DNA of 64,000 nucleotides from Firmicutes bacterium UBA2116 (lineage in GTDB: Bacteria; Bacillota; Clostridia; Tissierellales; Sedimentibacteraceae), in contig DCYG01000004.1 in NCBI GenBank assembly GCA_002331025.1, positions 80,319-144,318 on the forward strand, written 5' to 3'. A program made the translations under genes and the position numbers. The notes beneath the pieces were generated by a model. The model was not told the origin of the DNA, made no database searches, and was given only the letters and a program-made list of their open reading frames with translations. How positions within the stretch are numbered: the first letter of the stretch is position 1; each line of letters starts with the position of its first letter. Shown piece by piece: positions 34,913 to 44,472 of this stretch.

Positions 34913-36266
34913 TCCCGCAAACAGTACAATCCGGATTCTTTTCTAAATCTATTATATTAAACTCCATTTCCAAGCCATCAAACATCAATATTTTATTTTT
35001 CAGAGTAACTCCGATATTTGCAATAACCTTTACAAGCTCTATCGCTTCAATAAATCCCATTACCCCGGGTATTGCCCCCAAAATACCCGCTTCAGTGCAG
35101 GTCATACCCCTTGTATTCACATCAGGATAAAGACATCTGTAGCAATGTCCTTCACCGGGAATGATTGTAGTGTTAGTTCCGTCAAAGCTTAATACTCCTG
35201 ACTCAATAACAGGTTTTTTCAACAAATAACTCGTATCATTAATTATATATCGTGTCTGAATATTATCAACGGCAGCTATTACCGCATCATATTCTCTTAT
35301 TGTATCTTCGGCATTTTCTGAATTCAATTCCAAAACATGAGTAATTATATTAATGTTATGATTAATATTTGAAATAAAAAATTTTGCAGATTCAGCTTTA
35401 GGTGCTCCGATTCTTGAAACCGAATGTAATATTTGTCTGTTCAGATTACTTGATTCGACTTTATCCGAATCCAATAAACCGATTGTACCAATCCCTGATA
35501 TGGCAATACCAATAGCTGCCGGAGACCCTAATCCGCCGGTACCGACAACTAAAACCTTTGAGTCACTAAGCTTTTTAATTATTTCTTTTTTACTCAATGA
35601 TATATTATTTTTTATATTGAATTTACAAATTGCCGCTTCGTATTGGTCTTGATTAAATTTGTTAAATTCCATCGTAAGCAAATCAAACATTAATAAGTTT
35701 TCATGAATTTTACCGATATTAAGTATGAGCTTAACACATTCAACCGAGCACAATGCACCGGAAAAGGAAGTTATAAGTAAATTTTTCTCTTTATTATAAC
35801 ATTTCCCGCCGCCTGCAAATTGTATATATTCATTTAAACGCTCCGGGTCGATGAAGGCTTGAAGAGTTCCCTTCCATTCATTAACCTCATTAATCATAGA
35901 AACAATAGTTGGGACAAATTCATTTTTATTAATAACATCATTGATAAAGCTTATGCTGCCGATTATAACTCTGACATCTGCATTATCTGCGGCGAAATGC
36001 TCATTAATAATTTCTATTGAAACGTCATTATTTAAATCCTCAGCATTATAAAATAAAGATTCATATCCCAAATCATCTTTTATATGACATAATATTTTAC
36101 CTATTCCCATTGCCGAAAGATACAATACCGCAGTCATAAGATTATCTGTATTTTCTCCATACACCGATACGGTAGATTCAAGTAATTTCTCTTGACCCTT
36201 CACATTTATTTCCGGCATGACGATGTGTCTGATGTAACGATTTATTTGCTCTTTTGATAAAATCAT
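34902..36266 (-). CDS. Fused two-domain E1-like (ThiF/MoeB/HesA) protein
   Basis: 454 aa. Residues 215-454 are a complete adenylyltransferase: VVGTGGLGSPAAIG nucleotide loop, SNLNRQI, KAESAK, CYRC and CTVC zinc pairs, and RGMTCTEAGILG. Residues 1-210 look like a second, degenerate copy: the typical E1 lead helix RYIRHIVMPEI is followed by VYGENTDNL where the Gly-rich loop should be, and the end (KLILNIGKIHENLLMFD) mirrors VKVIANIGVTLKNKILMFD in the active half. No ThiS/MoaD-like partner, sulfurtransferase or radical-SAM gene is adjacent. Acceptor unknown. Confidence 0.88.
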   Translation of the reverse strand: MILSKEQINRYIRHIVMPEINVKGQEKLLESTVSVYGENTDNLMTAVLYLSAMGIGKILCHIKDDLGYESLFYNAEDLNNDVSIEIINEHFAADNADVRVIIGSISFINDVINKNEFVPTIVSMINEVNEWKGTLQAFIDPERLNEYIQFAGGGKCYNKEKNLLITSFSGALCSVECVKLILNIGKIHENLLMFDLLTMEFNKFNQDQYEAAICKFNIKNNISLSKKEIIKKLSDSKVLVVGTGGLGSPAAIGIAISGIGTIGLLDSDKVESSNLNRQILHSVSRIGAPKAESAKFFISNINHNINIITHVLELNSENAEDTIREYDAVIAAVDNIQTRYIINDTSYLLKKPVIESGVLSFDGTNTTIIPGEGHCYRCLYPDVNTRGMTCTEAGILGAIPGVMGFIEAIELVKVIANIGVTLKNKILMFDGLEMEFNIIDLEKNPDCTVCGKKK

Positions 36267-36302
36267 GAAACCACCCCTGCACTATTATATATCTGATTTA
36301 TA

Positions 36303-37508
36303 TTATTCATATCTTAAAGCATTAATAGGATCTGCCTTTGCAGCCTTTTTTGCAGGATAATATCCGAAGAATACTCCTATAACCATAGAAAAAGCTACTG
36401 CTATAATTATGGAAATCGGGTTAACTACTATGGGCAACGATATTATGGAACCGCCTAACATTACCAATCCGATTCCGGACATTGTTCCGACTATGCCACC
36501 GATTGCCGAAAGCGTCGCTGATTCTATCAGGAACTGAAACAAAACATCCTTAGTCCTTGCGCCAAGTGATTTCTTTATACCAATTTCTCTGGTTCTCTCA
36601 GTAACAGAAACCAACATGATATTCATAATTCCTATTCCGCCAACCAAAAGCGATATTGCGGCAATACAAGCCACAGCTATTGACATACCGCCAACAATGC
36701 CGTTCAACGTCTCCTGGTCTTCCTCAACGGTATAAAACATATAATTTTCATTGCTTCTGTTTTTAAGCTTTGCAATATAGGATACTATTTCATTTCCAAC
36801 ATCGCTTACGGATTGATTTTCTGATATAAATATATCTAATCCGTAAAATCCATAGTTTGAAGGAAACGCCATTGTATACGGCACATAGCTTTCTTCATAC
36901 GGACTTTGTCCCTGCAGAAGAGATAACACCGGTGATTCTTCATTTTTATACACACCGACTATCAGCAAATCTTCCATGTAATTATTTATTTTAACTCTGA
37001 TAACCTCTCCTGTCGCATTCTCTCTGTTGAACAACTGTAAGGCTGCCTTTTGCTCCAACACTATGACCTTGCTTTTTCTGTCCACATCACTTTTATTTAT
37101 CATTCTGCCGTACAGCATTTTGATATGCTGCACTTTATCAAATCCGCTGTCAACGCATATCATGTTTAATTTAACAGTGTTCTTCTTGACGGATACGTCA
37201 CTTCTCAATGATTCAGAAGGACCTAAGTATGTAATTTTATCTCCGAATCTTTCTTTAACAACTTCCAAATCATCCATAAAGAAAAAGTCCGTTGAACGAA
37301 GTTCCTCTATATTATAAACATACATATATGCTCTGTTCTTTCCGATGTCCTTATAGATATCATCCATAACACCTTTCATGCTGTCACCGATCGATACAAT
37401 TGCTATTACGGAGCTTATGCCTATGATTATTCCTAACATAGTAAGAAGAGAACGCATTTTATTTGATAAAATTGATTGAAATGCAATTTTAATATTTTCT
37501 AACCAAAT
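36303..37508 (-). CDS. MacB-like ABC transporter permease (FtsX family), probable ATT start
   Basis: 401 aa from an ATT at 37508, or 384 aa from ATG 37457. FtsX-type: one N-terminal membrane helix (LLTMLGIIIGISSVIAIVSI), large extracytoplasmic domain, three C-terminal helices. ATG 37457 has no RBS and would drop NIKIAFQSILSNK, a segment these permeases normally have. The ATT lies in TAATT, overlapping the ATPase stop just as TAATG does in coupled genes, with AAGGTG 10 nt upstream. Exports peptides, lipids or drugs with its ATPase and adaptor. Confidence 0.87.
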   Translation of the reverse strand: MWLENIKIAFQSILSNKMRSLLTMLGIIIGISSVIAIVSIGDSMKGVMDDIYKDIGKNRAYMYVYNIEELRSTDFFFMDDLEVVKERFGDKITYLGPSESLRSDVSVKKNTVKLNMICVDSGFDKVQHIKMLYGRMINKSDVDRKSKVIVLEQKAALQLFNRENATGEVIRVKINNYMEDLLIVGVYKNEESPVLSLLQGQSPYEESYVPYTMAFPSNYGFYGLDIFISENQSVSDVGNEIVSYIAKLKNRSNENYMFYTVEEDQETLNGIVGGMSIAVACIAAISLLVGGIGIMNIMLVSVTERTREIGIKKSLGARTKDVLFQFLIESATLSAIGGIVGTMSGIGLVMLGGSIISLPIVVNPISIIIAVAFSMVIGVFFGYYPAKKAAKADPINALRYE

Positions 37509-38206
37509 TATTTTAAAACACCTTCTTTCTGACTATCTTCTATTATTACACCATCCCTGAATACAATCACCCTGTCGGCAAACTTTGCTATTTCAGGCTC
37601 GTGTGTAACTAAAATTACACTTGTTCCATCGTTATTTAATGATTTGAATATTTCCATTATATCTTCTGATGATTGGGTATCTAAGTTACCTGTTGGCTCA
37701 TCCGCTAAAATTATCGGAGGAGTATTGGCTAAAGCTCTTGCTATTGCCACTCTCTGCTTTTGTCCGCCTGACAACTCGTTAGGCAGATGATTAACTCTGT
37801 CGCCAAGTCCCACCTTTTCTAAAAGTTCCATGCTTCGCTGCCTTCGTTTAGATGATTTCACCTTGGCATAAATCATAGGCAGTTCAACATTTCTTAAAAT
37901 ATTAGTTCGTGGTATAAGATTAAATGCTTGAAAAACAAAGCCGATTTTTTTGTTTCTGATTAATGACAAGTCATCCTGCCCCTGTTTACTTATGTCTATT
38001 CCATCCAATAGGTATTCTCCGGATGTAGGTCTATCCAAGCATCCTATTATATTCATAAGTGTAGATTTCCCGGATCCTGATTGACCCATAATCGCAATAA
38101 ATTCGCCATGCTCTATTTCTAAGTTTACATCTTTCAATGCATGAACTTCAACAGAGCCGTTTTTATAAATTTTATTTAAATTCTTTATTGATATCATTTT
38201 ACTCAT
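37508..38206 (-). CDS. MacB/LolD-type ABC transporter ATPase
   Basis: 232 aa. Walker A GQSGSGKST near residue 40, Q-loop VFQAFNL, signature LSGGQKQRVAIARAL, Walker B IILADEPTGNLD and the H-loop VTHEP. Overlaps the adaptor gene by 8 bp and the permease start by 1 bp; a single export operon. Confidence 0.95.
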   Translation of the reverse strand: MSKMISIKNLNKIYKNGSVEVHALKDVNLEIEHGEFIAIMGQSGSGKSTLMNIIGCLDRPTSGEYLLDGIDISKQGQDDLSLIRNKKIGFVFQAFNLIPRTNILRNVELPMIYAKVKSSKRRQRSMELLEKVGLGDRVNHLPNELSGGQKQRVAIARALANTPPIILADEPTGNLDTQSSEDIMEIFKSLNNDGTSVILVTHEPEIAKFADRVIVFRDGVIIEDSQKEGVLK

Positions 38207-39446
38207 ATTTACCCTGTTCTGTTTCTTTATTTGGTGTTACTGTCATACCATCTATGTAGCTTAAGTTCGGATTAACAACAACATTCATTCCTTCAGTAAG
38301 ATCCGCACCATCTATTACTGTTTCCAAATCGGTTTCGAGACCGGTTTCTACAATTACTGATTTTAAAGTATTATCTTCATTTAATGTAAACAATTTAAAT
38401 TTATCATTTTCATCCTGAAGCAATGCACCTGACGGTACGGCAAATACATTTTCTTCTCTGCCAACCATGATTCTTGCCGAGGCAATAACCCCTGCTATTA
38501 AGTTGTCTGGTTTTTCAGTGATGTCTATAACCACAGGTATAACTCTTTCCATTGCATTATTATCTTTCTGTTCTGCGGTAGGCGATATTCTTGCAACAAC
38601 CCCTTTGGCAATACCATCTTTTAAAACGTCGGAGTATATTTCAACTTCCTGGCCTATATGTACTTTCTCTATATCATATTCGCTTATTGATACCTTCATC
38701 TGCAGCTTATCTAAATTTTCAACTACAAACATAGCTTTTTCATTTTCGGTATCTCTCGCGTATCTGCCTAAATTTACATTTACTCTCGTTACCGTTCCGT
38801 CTATCGGACTCTTTATATATACCTTTTCTAAATCCTTCTTTTTCTTTTCCAATTCTTGTTTTTGAATTTCTAAGCGTTTCGATTCTGATGGAGATAATAC
38901 AATTTTACCGTCAATCGCATTATAGCTTTCCAAATTCTTTTTAGCATCATTTAAGCTGCTTTCTATTTTATCAAAGCTCTCCTGTGTAATAATTTCATTC
39001 TCTAATAATTCCTTGTTAACATTGTAGCTGTCTTCAAGCTCTTTTATTTTAAGAAGTGCTTTATCATACTCTATCTGCATCGCTTTAAGCTTATCCTGTA
39101 ATTCTAATTCAGCTAAAGCAATTTGATTTTCCTCCGACGTAATCTGCTCCTTTAATTCTTCGCTGTCTAAAACGACTAATACTTGATCCTTAAGAACAAC
39201 GTCGCCTTCCTTTACCTTTATGTCTATAATTTCATAATTTAAAGGCGAAACAACATCCGCTTTTTCAATACCTTCCAATGGTGCTTTTACAGATATTGTC
39301 TGCTCTATTGTTTTTTTCTCTAAAGATACGGCATTTACAAAGACCTCTGCAGCTCCTTTGTTTTTATTCAGCGAAATTATAATCGGAACAGCTAAAATCA
39401 CAATAAAAATAATTATAAATCTTTTCTTTTTAAAAATTTTCTTCAT
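38199..39446 (-). CDS. HlyD/MacA-type periplasmic adaptor subunit
   Basis: 415 aa. N-terminal membrane anchor (FIIIFIVILAVPIIISL), lipoyl-like halves (DVVSPLNYEIIDIKVKEGDV and KVYIKSPIDGTVTRVNVNLG) flanking a coiled coil (about 105-210), then beta-barrel domain. It links the MacB-like permease to the cell exterior; in Gram-positives such adaptors serve peptide or drug export. ATG 39446 has AGGAG 7 nt upstream; ATG 39452 directly abuts it, so 39446 is chosen. Confidence 0.92.
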   Translation of the reverse strand: MKKIFKKKRFIIIFIVILAVPIIISLNKNKGAAEVFVNAVSLEKKTIEQTISVKAPLEGIEKADVVSPLNYEIIDIKVKEGDVVLKDQVLVVLDSEELKEQITSEENQIALAELELQDKLKAMQIEYDKALLKIKELEDSYNVNKELLENEIITQESFDKIESSLNDAKKNLESYNAIDGKIVLSPSESKRLEIQKQELEKKKKDLEKVYIKSPIDGTVTRVNVNLGRYARDTENEKAMFVVENLDKLQMKVSISEYDIEKVHIGQEVEIYSDVLKDGIAKGVVARISPTAEQKDNNAMERVIPVVIDITEKPDNLIAGVIASARIMVGREENVFAVPSGALLQDENDKFKLFTLNEDNTLKSVIVETGLETDLETVIDGADLTEGMNVVVNPNLSYIDGMTVTPNKETEQGKYE

Positions 39447-39530
39447 TTCCATCTCCTAAAAATAAATTCAATTCAATACTATCAGAATAATTCAATAAGT
39501 ACCATATGTCTGTCTTACACTTTATCATCT

Positions 39531-39552
39531 AACCTTACATTTCTGTAAGGTT
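39531..39552. promoter_or_regulatory. 22-bp palindrome upstream of the export operon
   Basis: AACCTTACA-TTTC-TGTAAGGTT, perfect 9-bp arms, about 85 bp before the adaptor gene. No T-run. Could be an operator for a drug-responsive regulator. The gap 39453-39687 holds nothing else that I recognise. Confidence 0.5.
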
Positions 39553-39681
39553 AAAATAATTGATTGATAAATTAAAAACATTATACCTTATTATAACACC
39601 ATTTTATATTAACCGTATATTATAAAAAACTTAAATTTCCATTAAAAAGCATAAAAACACTATTTACTTAATAACTATTAG

Positions 39682-39703
39682 AAAAAAGCAAGGTTTCCCT
39701 TGC
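39682..39703 (-). terminator. Terminator of the EcsC-family gene
   Basis: On the minus strand GCAAGG-GAAA-CCTTGC followed by TTTTTT. Confidence 0.88.
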
Positions 39704-39724
39704 CGCCGAGACTGTTTAAAAAGC

Positions 39725-40507
39725 TCATCTTCTGTTATGGAGATACCTTTTCTTGTATTTAACCGAAGCATATTCACTGATTTTGTTGATTATTTTATAA
39801 TTTGTTATACTTCCTAAAACTCCGACAACAGGAATACCCTGGATAAATTTTGAGGTAAGCATTGATTCGGATATTATTCTTGCGGTATGTATTATCTCTC
39901 TGTCCAAATCGTAAATAATATTTATATGATTATCAATTTTATCCGCCAATTTATCAACCTTTAAATTATATTTCTGCTGAGTTTCACCTGATGTAAGTGC
40001 TCCCTTTATTATGTTTAACACATAGATCTTCTCTTCTTCCATTTCGTACATAAATCCATAGCTTAAGGATATTTCATAAATTGTTTTTAATATCATTGCC
40101 GTAAATAAAGGTATGTCAGGTAAGCCTATGCCCAAAAATCCAAGCCCTGCACCTTCGATGGCCGATATTGAAGTGTTTAAAAATTTGCTTTTTTGAGCAT
40201 GCTTATCTATTTTCTTTATTGCCTTTTTGTCCGGCCTTTTCGAGATATGATAATCATTGACATTGTGGTTAAACTGTATTTTATTTTTATTATACAGCTT
40301 TTCTATATATTTAGTTCCCTTTTCAAAAACAATCTTAAAGCTTTTGTAAAAAGCTGTGTCAAGAGTATCCTTCAATGACTTTGGAACTTTCGATTCAACT
40401 TTATCAACTAAAGGCTCCAATTTTTCTTCAATGATATTCTGCTTTTTGTTTAAGATTTTTTTTTCCTTTTTAGCTAATTTATTTAAATGCTTTTTTATTA
40501 TATCCAT
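39725..40507 (-). CDS. EcsC-family protein
   Basis: 260 aa. Lys-rich helical N-terminus, then the EcsC core (SAIEGAGLGFLGIGLPDIPL, then MILKTIYEISLSYGF) and a Gly-rich C-terminal segment (GIPVVGVLGSITNYKIINK). EcsC proteins are membrane-associated and of unclear function, named for the Bacillus ecs locus. ATG 40507 has GGAG 7 nt upstream. It lies 18 bp after the VOC gene on the same strand. Confidence 0.88.
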   Translation of the reverse strand: MDIIKKHLNKLAKKEKKILNKKQNIIEEKLEPLVDKVESKVPKSLKDTLDTAFYKSFKIVFEKGTKYIEKLYNKNKIQFNHNVNDYHISKRPDKKAIKKIDKHAQKSKFLNTSISAIEGAGLGFLGIGLPDIPLFTAMILKTIYEISLSYGFMYEMEEEKIYVLNIIKGALTSGETQQKYNLKVDKLADKIDNHINIIYDLDREIIHTARIISESMLTSKFIQGIPVVGVLGSITNYKIINKISEYASVKYKKRYLHNRR

Positions 40508-40525
40508 TAACAATCTCCGTCAATT

Positions 40526-40888
40526 TTATGATTGTTCGGCAAATTGTACCTTGTAACCGTTAGGATCTAAAAAAATAAAATATTTGACATGCGGATTAGG
40601 CTGCAACGGTCCTGTAATTACTTCATAGCCTTTTTCTTTGACCATATTTAAAGCAGCGTCTAAGGATTCAACCTTGAATCCCATTGATACACCGTTGCCC
40701 GGATTAAAGTTATGGAATTTTTCACTGCATATCAATTCTAATTTAGTTTCTCCTTCACCTAAAAAGGATATTTCCATACCCGGTCCGGCATTAAACCTAT
40801 TCATGAGCTTAAGCCCCACCACATTCTGATAAAACGCCAACGATTCCTCCATATTTTTTACATGAATCGTAGTCCATAAAAATTTCAT
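40526..40888 (-). CDS. VOC-family (glyoxalase/dioxygenase fold) protein
   Basis: 120 aa, one typical pair of beta-alpha-beta-beta-beta modules: TTIHVKNMEESLAFYQNVVG with metal-ligand His at the start, and the C-terminal FLDPNGYKVQFAEQS with the metal Glu position replaced by Gln. Might act on a small toxic compound or bind it. AGGAGGG precedes the ATG. Confidence 0.88.
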   Translation of the reverse strand: MKFLWTTIHVKNMEESLAFYQNVVGLKLMNRFNAGPGMEISFLGEGETKLELICSEKFHNFNPGNGVSMGFKVESLDAALNMVKEKGYEVITGPLQPNPHVKYFIFLDPNGYKVQFAEQS

Positions 40889-40902
40889 AATTTCCCTCCT
40901 GA

Positions 40903-41520
40903 TTAATTATTATCATCATCTAAATTTTCATTTGCCATATCTGTTTCATACCCAATTGTCTCATTATCGAAAAACTTTCTTATTCTTCTGATAACACTAA
41001 TGTAATAAATACGCACTATCAAATAATAAATTACCATTATCAGTGCAATTGTTGAATTGGATATATTGGATATATTGAATATAATTGATATAAAAAACAA
41101 AGCAATAATACATAAATAAGTATAGTTTCTCTGAATTTTATACGTTTCTTCTGCTTCCTCCAATTTTTCCATATCCTTAAATATTGAAGCAGTTCCTGAT
41201 AAAATATTAAATTCCATTACTAAGTTTGCAGCACTCACCAACAAAGTAAATCCGATATTTACAATGCTGTTATTAAATATTTCATAGCTGCCACCGCTTA
41301 CGAATGCGAGAATTGAAGTTATTAAGGTGTATGCTCCTAATATATTTGCAATGATGGCGGCTAATTTAAACGAGTCATGATCGTATTCATTTTGAATCGC
41401 ACTTAACCCTATGCTTATTAAAAAATATCCTAAAAAATCAGGCAAAATATTTATAGGTCCGAGATTGATGTTAAAAACGACAAATATTAATCCCCAGAAA
41501 ATTTTATTATATCCCTTCAC
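40903..41520 (-). CDS. Hypothetical polytopic membrane protein
   Basis: 205 aa, five to six hydrophobic segments, first at IFWGLIFVVFNINLGPINIL. Not recognised. GTG start at 41520 shares a base with the stop of the upstream gene (TAGTG) and has GGGGTGA 5 nt upstream, so the two genes are translationally coupled. Confidence 0.75.
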   Translation of the reverse strand: MKGYNKIFWGLIFVVFNINLGPINILPDFLGYFLISIGLSAIQNEYDHDSFKLAAIIANILGAYTLITSILAFVSGGSYEIFNNSIVNIGFTLLVSAANLVMEFNILSGTASIFKDMEKLEEAEETYKIQRNYTYLCIIALFFISIIFNISNISNSTIALIMVIYYLIVRIYYISVIRRIRKFFDNETIGYETDMANENLDDDNN

Positions 41521-42398
41521 TATTTCACCCCTCTGTATCTAAGGTAGTCGATAATTTCTTTTTCAGAAGATATAATCCCCATAGGTTCATAATCAAGATT
41601 ATGTAACAGTTCGTTGCCTTTATTTCCTTCCGAGTCTGTAATACTGATTATCTTTATCACATCGTACACATTGTACCTTCTCATGTCATTCAAATCATCA
41701 TATATGTAATTGCTGTTAAAGTTTATATACTCGCCGGAATTAAAACTCATGGGATATTGTATATCTTGTTGTTTCAAATTATTTACTGTCATTTCAAGAA
41801 AACCTTCGAGCTCATCATCAAAACTCGATTCAATATTATTAATGTTGATATCCTTTAATACTTTTGTGTACAACTTTGAAGAAAAATTACTGGATGAGGA
41901 CGAAGAACTGTCATAAAAGAACTCGTTTAGCTTGAAATTCTTATGCAGAACAATTTTTCCTATATCCACATATTGAACATCGCCGTTCATATATCTTATT
42001 TCTGCTTTGTCTAATACAATACTTTCTTCTTCTCCGCCAGATAAATCTTCATCCACATTAATGAACTCAAAGTATAATATTTTATAATCATAATGAGCAA
42101 ATTCATTTATTCTGTCATAACCGTTATCATTATTCCATACATTTCTTAAAGACACATATGCAAAGTCCTCAGGCAACTGGGGAAATTCTATCTGTACAAT
42201 TTGCCTGTCATCATTTGAATTTGTAATTAAATGTATAGACTTAACTGACCTGCTATGTATATGCGACTCATAATAATGTTTAAAAAAAACAGGCTCTTTC
42301 AGCACTAAACTCATAGAATACAACGCACCGGCTACGTAGGATATAATAATAAATATTAAACCAAGCTTTAATATAGAAGCATTTTTTATATTTTTCAC
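41520..42398 (-). CDS. Hypothetical membrane-anchored protein
   Basis: 292 aa from GTG 42398, chosen because GGAGGG lies 9 nt upstream, whereas ATG 42422 precedes that site. One N-terminal membrane helix (LKLGLIFIIISYVAGALY), then a hydrophilic extracytoplasmic domain with a Ser run near the middle and an acidic patch (DVDEDLSGGEEE). No family recognised. It is coupled to the polytopic protein downstream, so they may act as a complex. Confidence 0.75.
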   Translation of the reverse strand: MKNIKNASILKLGLIFIIISYVAGALYSMSLVLKEPVFFKHYYESHIHSRSVKSIHLITNSNDDRQIVQIEFPQLPEDFAYVSLRNVWNNDNGYDRINEFAHYDYKILYFEFINVDEDLSGGEEESIVLDKAEIRYMNGDVQYVDIGKIVLHKNFKLNEFFYDSSSSSSSNFSSKLYTKVLKDININNIESSFDDELEGFLEMTVNNLKQQDIQYPMSFNSGEYINFNSNYIYDDLNDMRRYNVYDVIKIISITDSEGNKGNELLHNLDYEPMGIISSEKEIIDYLRYRGVK

Positions 42399-42484
42399 TG
42401 ACTGAAGCCCTCCGATTAACATATATTTATTTTATCATATATTCAGAGAATTTACAGTAAAACTTTGAAATCAGATTTTATTAC

Positions 42485-43690
42485 TTATTTTCCGGCTTCT
42501 AAAAGTATTTTATTCCTTGAGAAAAATACGGTTAAAACGACTAACAATGATCCTGTTCCTATCATCAGCCATTCAATTCTTACGAAATCGGATACAGGAC
42601 CGAAAATCAACATTCCAAAAGGCATCATAATACTTGTAATCATGCTTAATATGCTGAATACTCTTCCCAAATAATCGCCCTCCACTTTTTCCTGTAAAAG
42701 CACTATGGCAGGAGTATTAAGTATAGGCATTACAACCCCGAATATCCCCATTACAAAAATATAAGACCAGAAGCTTGGAATTACACCGAACAAAACAGTG
42801 CAGACACTCATAACATAGCATGATAAAGCCATGGTGCTAATTTTATTTTTGAAACCTCCCCATGATGCCATAAATATTCCGCCTGCCATCATTCCTACAG
42901 AAAATACTACCTCAAGTGCAGTTAACCTCCATACGTCATCTCCGAAGCTTCTTGCAACCTGCAAGGGTGTTAAAAATGCAGGAGGTGCCAATAAAACATA
43001 AAAAACTGCTAAATAAGCAAAGTATACCTTGAGAAATGCATGTTCCCTTAAATATTTTAATCCGTCATATATGTCCTTAATATAACTTGTTTCCTGTTTT
43101 TCCAAGGCTCTTGAATGAGGCTGAACCTTCAGGAAAAATATCATTATTATAACTGCAATTGCTGCCGTAACCACATCTATAAAAAATATTATCTCTAAGC
43201 TGGTTACTGACAACAGTGCTCCACTGACCATGGGAGATAACAATGTTACCATTGATTGAATGCTTCCATTTGTAGCATTGACCTTCGTAAGCTTTTCCTC
43301 CGGGACTATCTGGGGAATAAATGCATTAACGGCAGGCGCTTGAATTGCTGAACCAAGTGCCCTGACTGCAGATGCAACAAACAAAAGCCAGATAAAATCG
43401 TGTCCGGCATAAAACAACATGGCTAATATAAAGGTTGCTGTTGCAATAAAGGAATCTGCTATAACTATCAAATTCTTTCTGTTATAACGGTCCGCCCACA
43501 CGCCGCCAAAAGGAGACAACAAAAACATCGGAAGAAAACCACATATTATTGAAATTGTCATCATAAATCCCGATTGTGTCTTTAATGTAATGTGCCACAT
43601 AATTGCGTATTGTACCAAGGAAGTTCCAAACAAAGAAATTGTTTGGCTTGCTAAAAACAATACTATATTTTTCTTCCAATTGTTACTCAT
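42485..43690 (-). CDS. MFS exporter (MFS_3 / Mef-like)
   Basis: 401 aa, twelve hydrophobic segments. Motif A variant GGVWADRYNRKN after helix 2, N-terminal SQTISLFGTSLVQYAIMWHI typical of the EntS/MefA subgroup of efflux proteins. Drug or siderophore export is inferred; substrate unknown. GGAGG precedes ATG 43690. Divergent from the SIMPL gene. Confidence 0.9.
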   Translation of the reverse strand: MSNNWKKNIVLFLASQTISLFGTSLVQYAIMWHITLKTQSGFMMTISIICGFLPMFLLSPFGGVWADRYNRKNLIVIADSFIATATFILAMLFYAGHDFIWLLFVASAVRALGSAIQAPAVNAFIPQIVPEEKLTKVNATNGSIQSMVTLLSPMVSGALLSVTSLEIIFFIDVVTAAIAVIIMIFFLKVQPHSRALEKQETSYIKDIYDGLKYLREHAFLKVYFAYLAVFYVLLAPPAFLTPLQVARSFGDDVWRLTALEVVFSVGMMAGGIFMASWGGFKNKISTMALSCYVMSVCTVLFGVIPSFWSYIFVMGIFGVVMPILNTPAIVLLQEKVEGDYLGRVFSILSMITSIMMPFGMLIFGPVSDFVRIEWLMIGTGSLLVVLTVFFSRNKILLEAGK

Positions 43691-43843
43691 AAAACCTCCA
43701 AAAAATATAAGTCATTCTAATTCTAATTATTATTCTTATCTAATATAATATATATATTAATTTCATGCAATATTTTTCTGTTGATGGCAGCATTTATAAA
43801 CCGGCATATAATATAAGAAAAAAATAATGAAAGGAGTTTATAA

Positions 43844-44467
43844 ATGGTCAGACGTTATAATGATAATGTACATAACAAAACAATGACTCTTACCGGTCAG
43901 GGGCAAGTAACGGCAGTTCCGGATATTGCCGTAATTCGCTTAGGAGTACAGACAACAGGAGAAAACATAACAGGAATCCAAACAGATAATGCAAGAATGA
44001 CACAATCCATAATTCAAGCTTTGCAGCGTATGGGAGTGAACAATATAAAAACATACCAATACACAATTGATAAACTATATGATTATGAAAACGGAAGGCA
44101 GATTGACAGGGGGTTTTCAGTAAGAAATATACTTGAAATCAGAACGAATAATTTGGATATGGCAGGAAGCATTATTGACACCGCAGTTAATTTAGGAGCA
44201 AATGTTGTAGAACTGATATCCTTTGACGTTTCTAACAGAGAGTATTATTACCAGCAGGCATTAAACGCAGCAATAAGAGATGCCATTCAGAAATCAAAGT
44301 CAATAGCCATGAGTTTAAACAGCTCATCCGAACCAATTCCTGTAAACATTGTAGAAAACAGTATTATGCCAATACAGCCCTTCAGATATGAGCTTGCTGC
44401 GGCTACTCCTATAATGCCCGGAAACATGCTTGTAGAAGCAAATGTGACGGTTGATTTCGAGTATTGA
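43844..44467 (+). CDS. SIMPL-domain (DUF541) protein
   Basis: 207 aa, one DUF541 domain beginning MTLTGQGQVTAVPDIAVIRL and ending VEANVTVDFEY. No signal peptide, unlike many relatives, which are periplasmic; so probably cytoplasmic here. SIMPL domains form oligomers and are linked to oxidative or interleukin-signalling-like stress, but no activity is established. GGAG precedes the ATG. Confidence 0.88.
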   Translation: MVRRYNDNVHNKTMTLTGQGQVTAVPDIAVIRLGVQTTGENITGIQTDNARMTQSIIQALQRMGVNNIKTYQYTIDKLYDYENGRQIDRGFSVRNILEIRTNNLDMAGSIIDTAVNLGANVVELISFDVSNREYYYQQALNAAIRDAIQKSKSIAMSLNSSSEPIPVNIVENSIMPIQPFRYELAAATPIMPGNMLVEANVTVDFEY

Positions 44468-44472
44468 TACCA

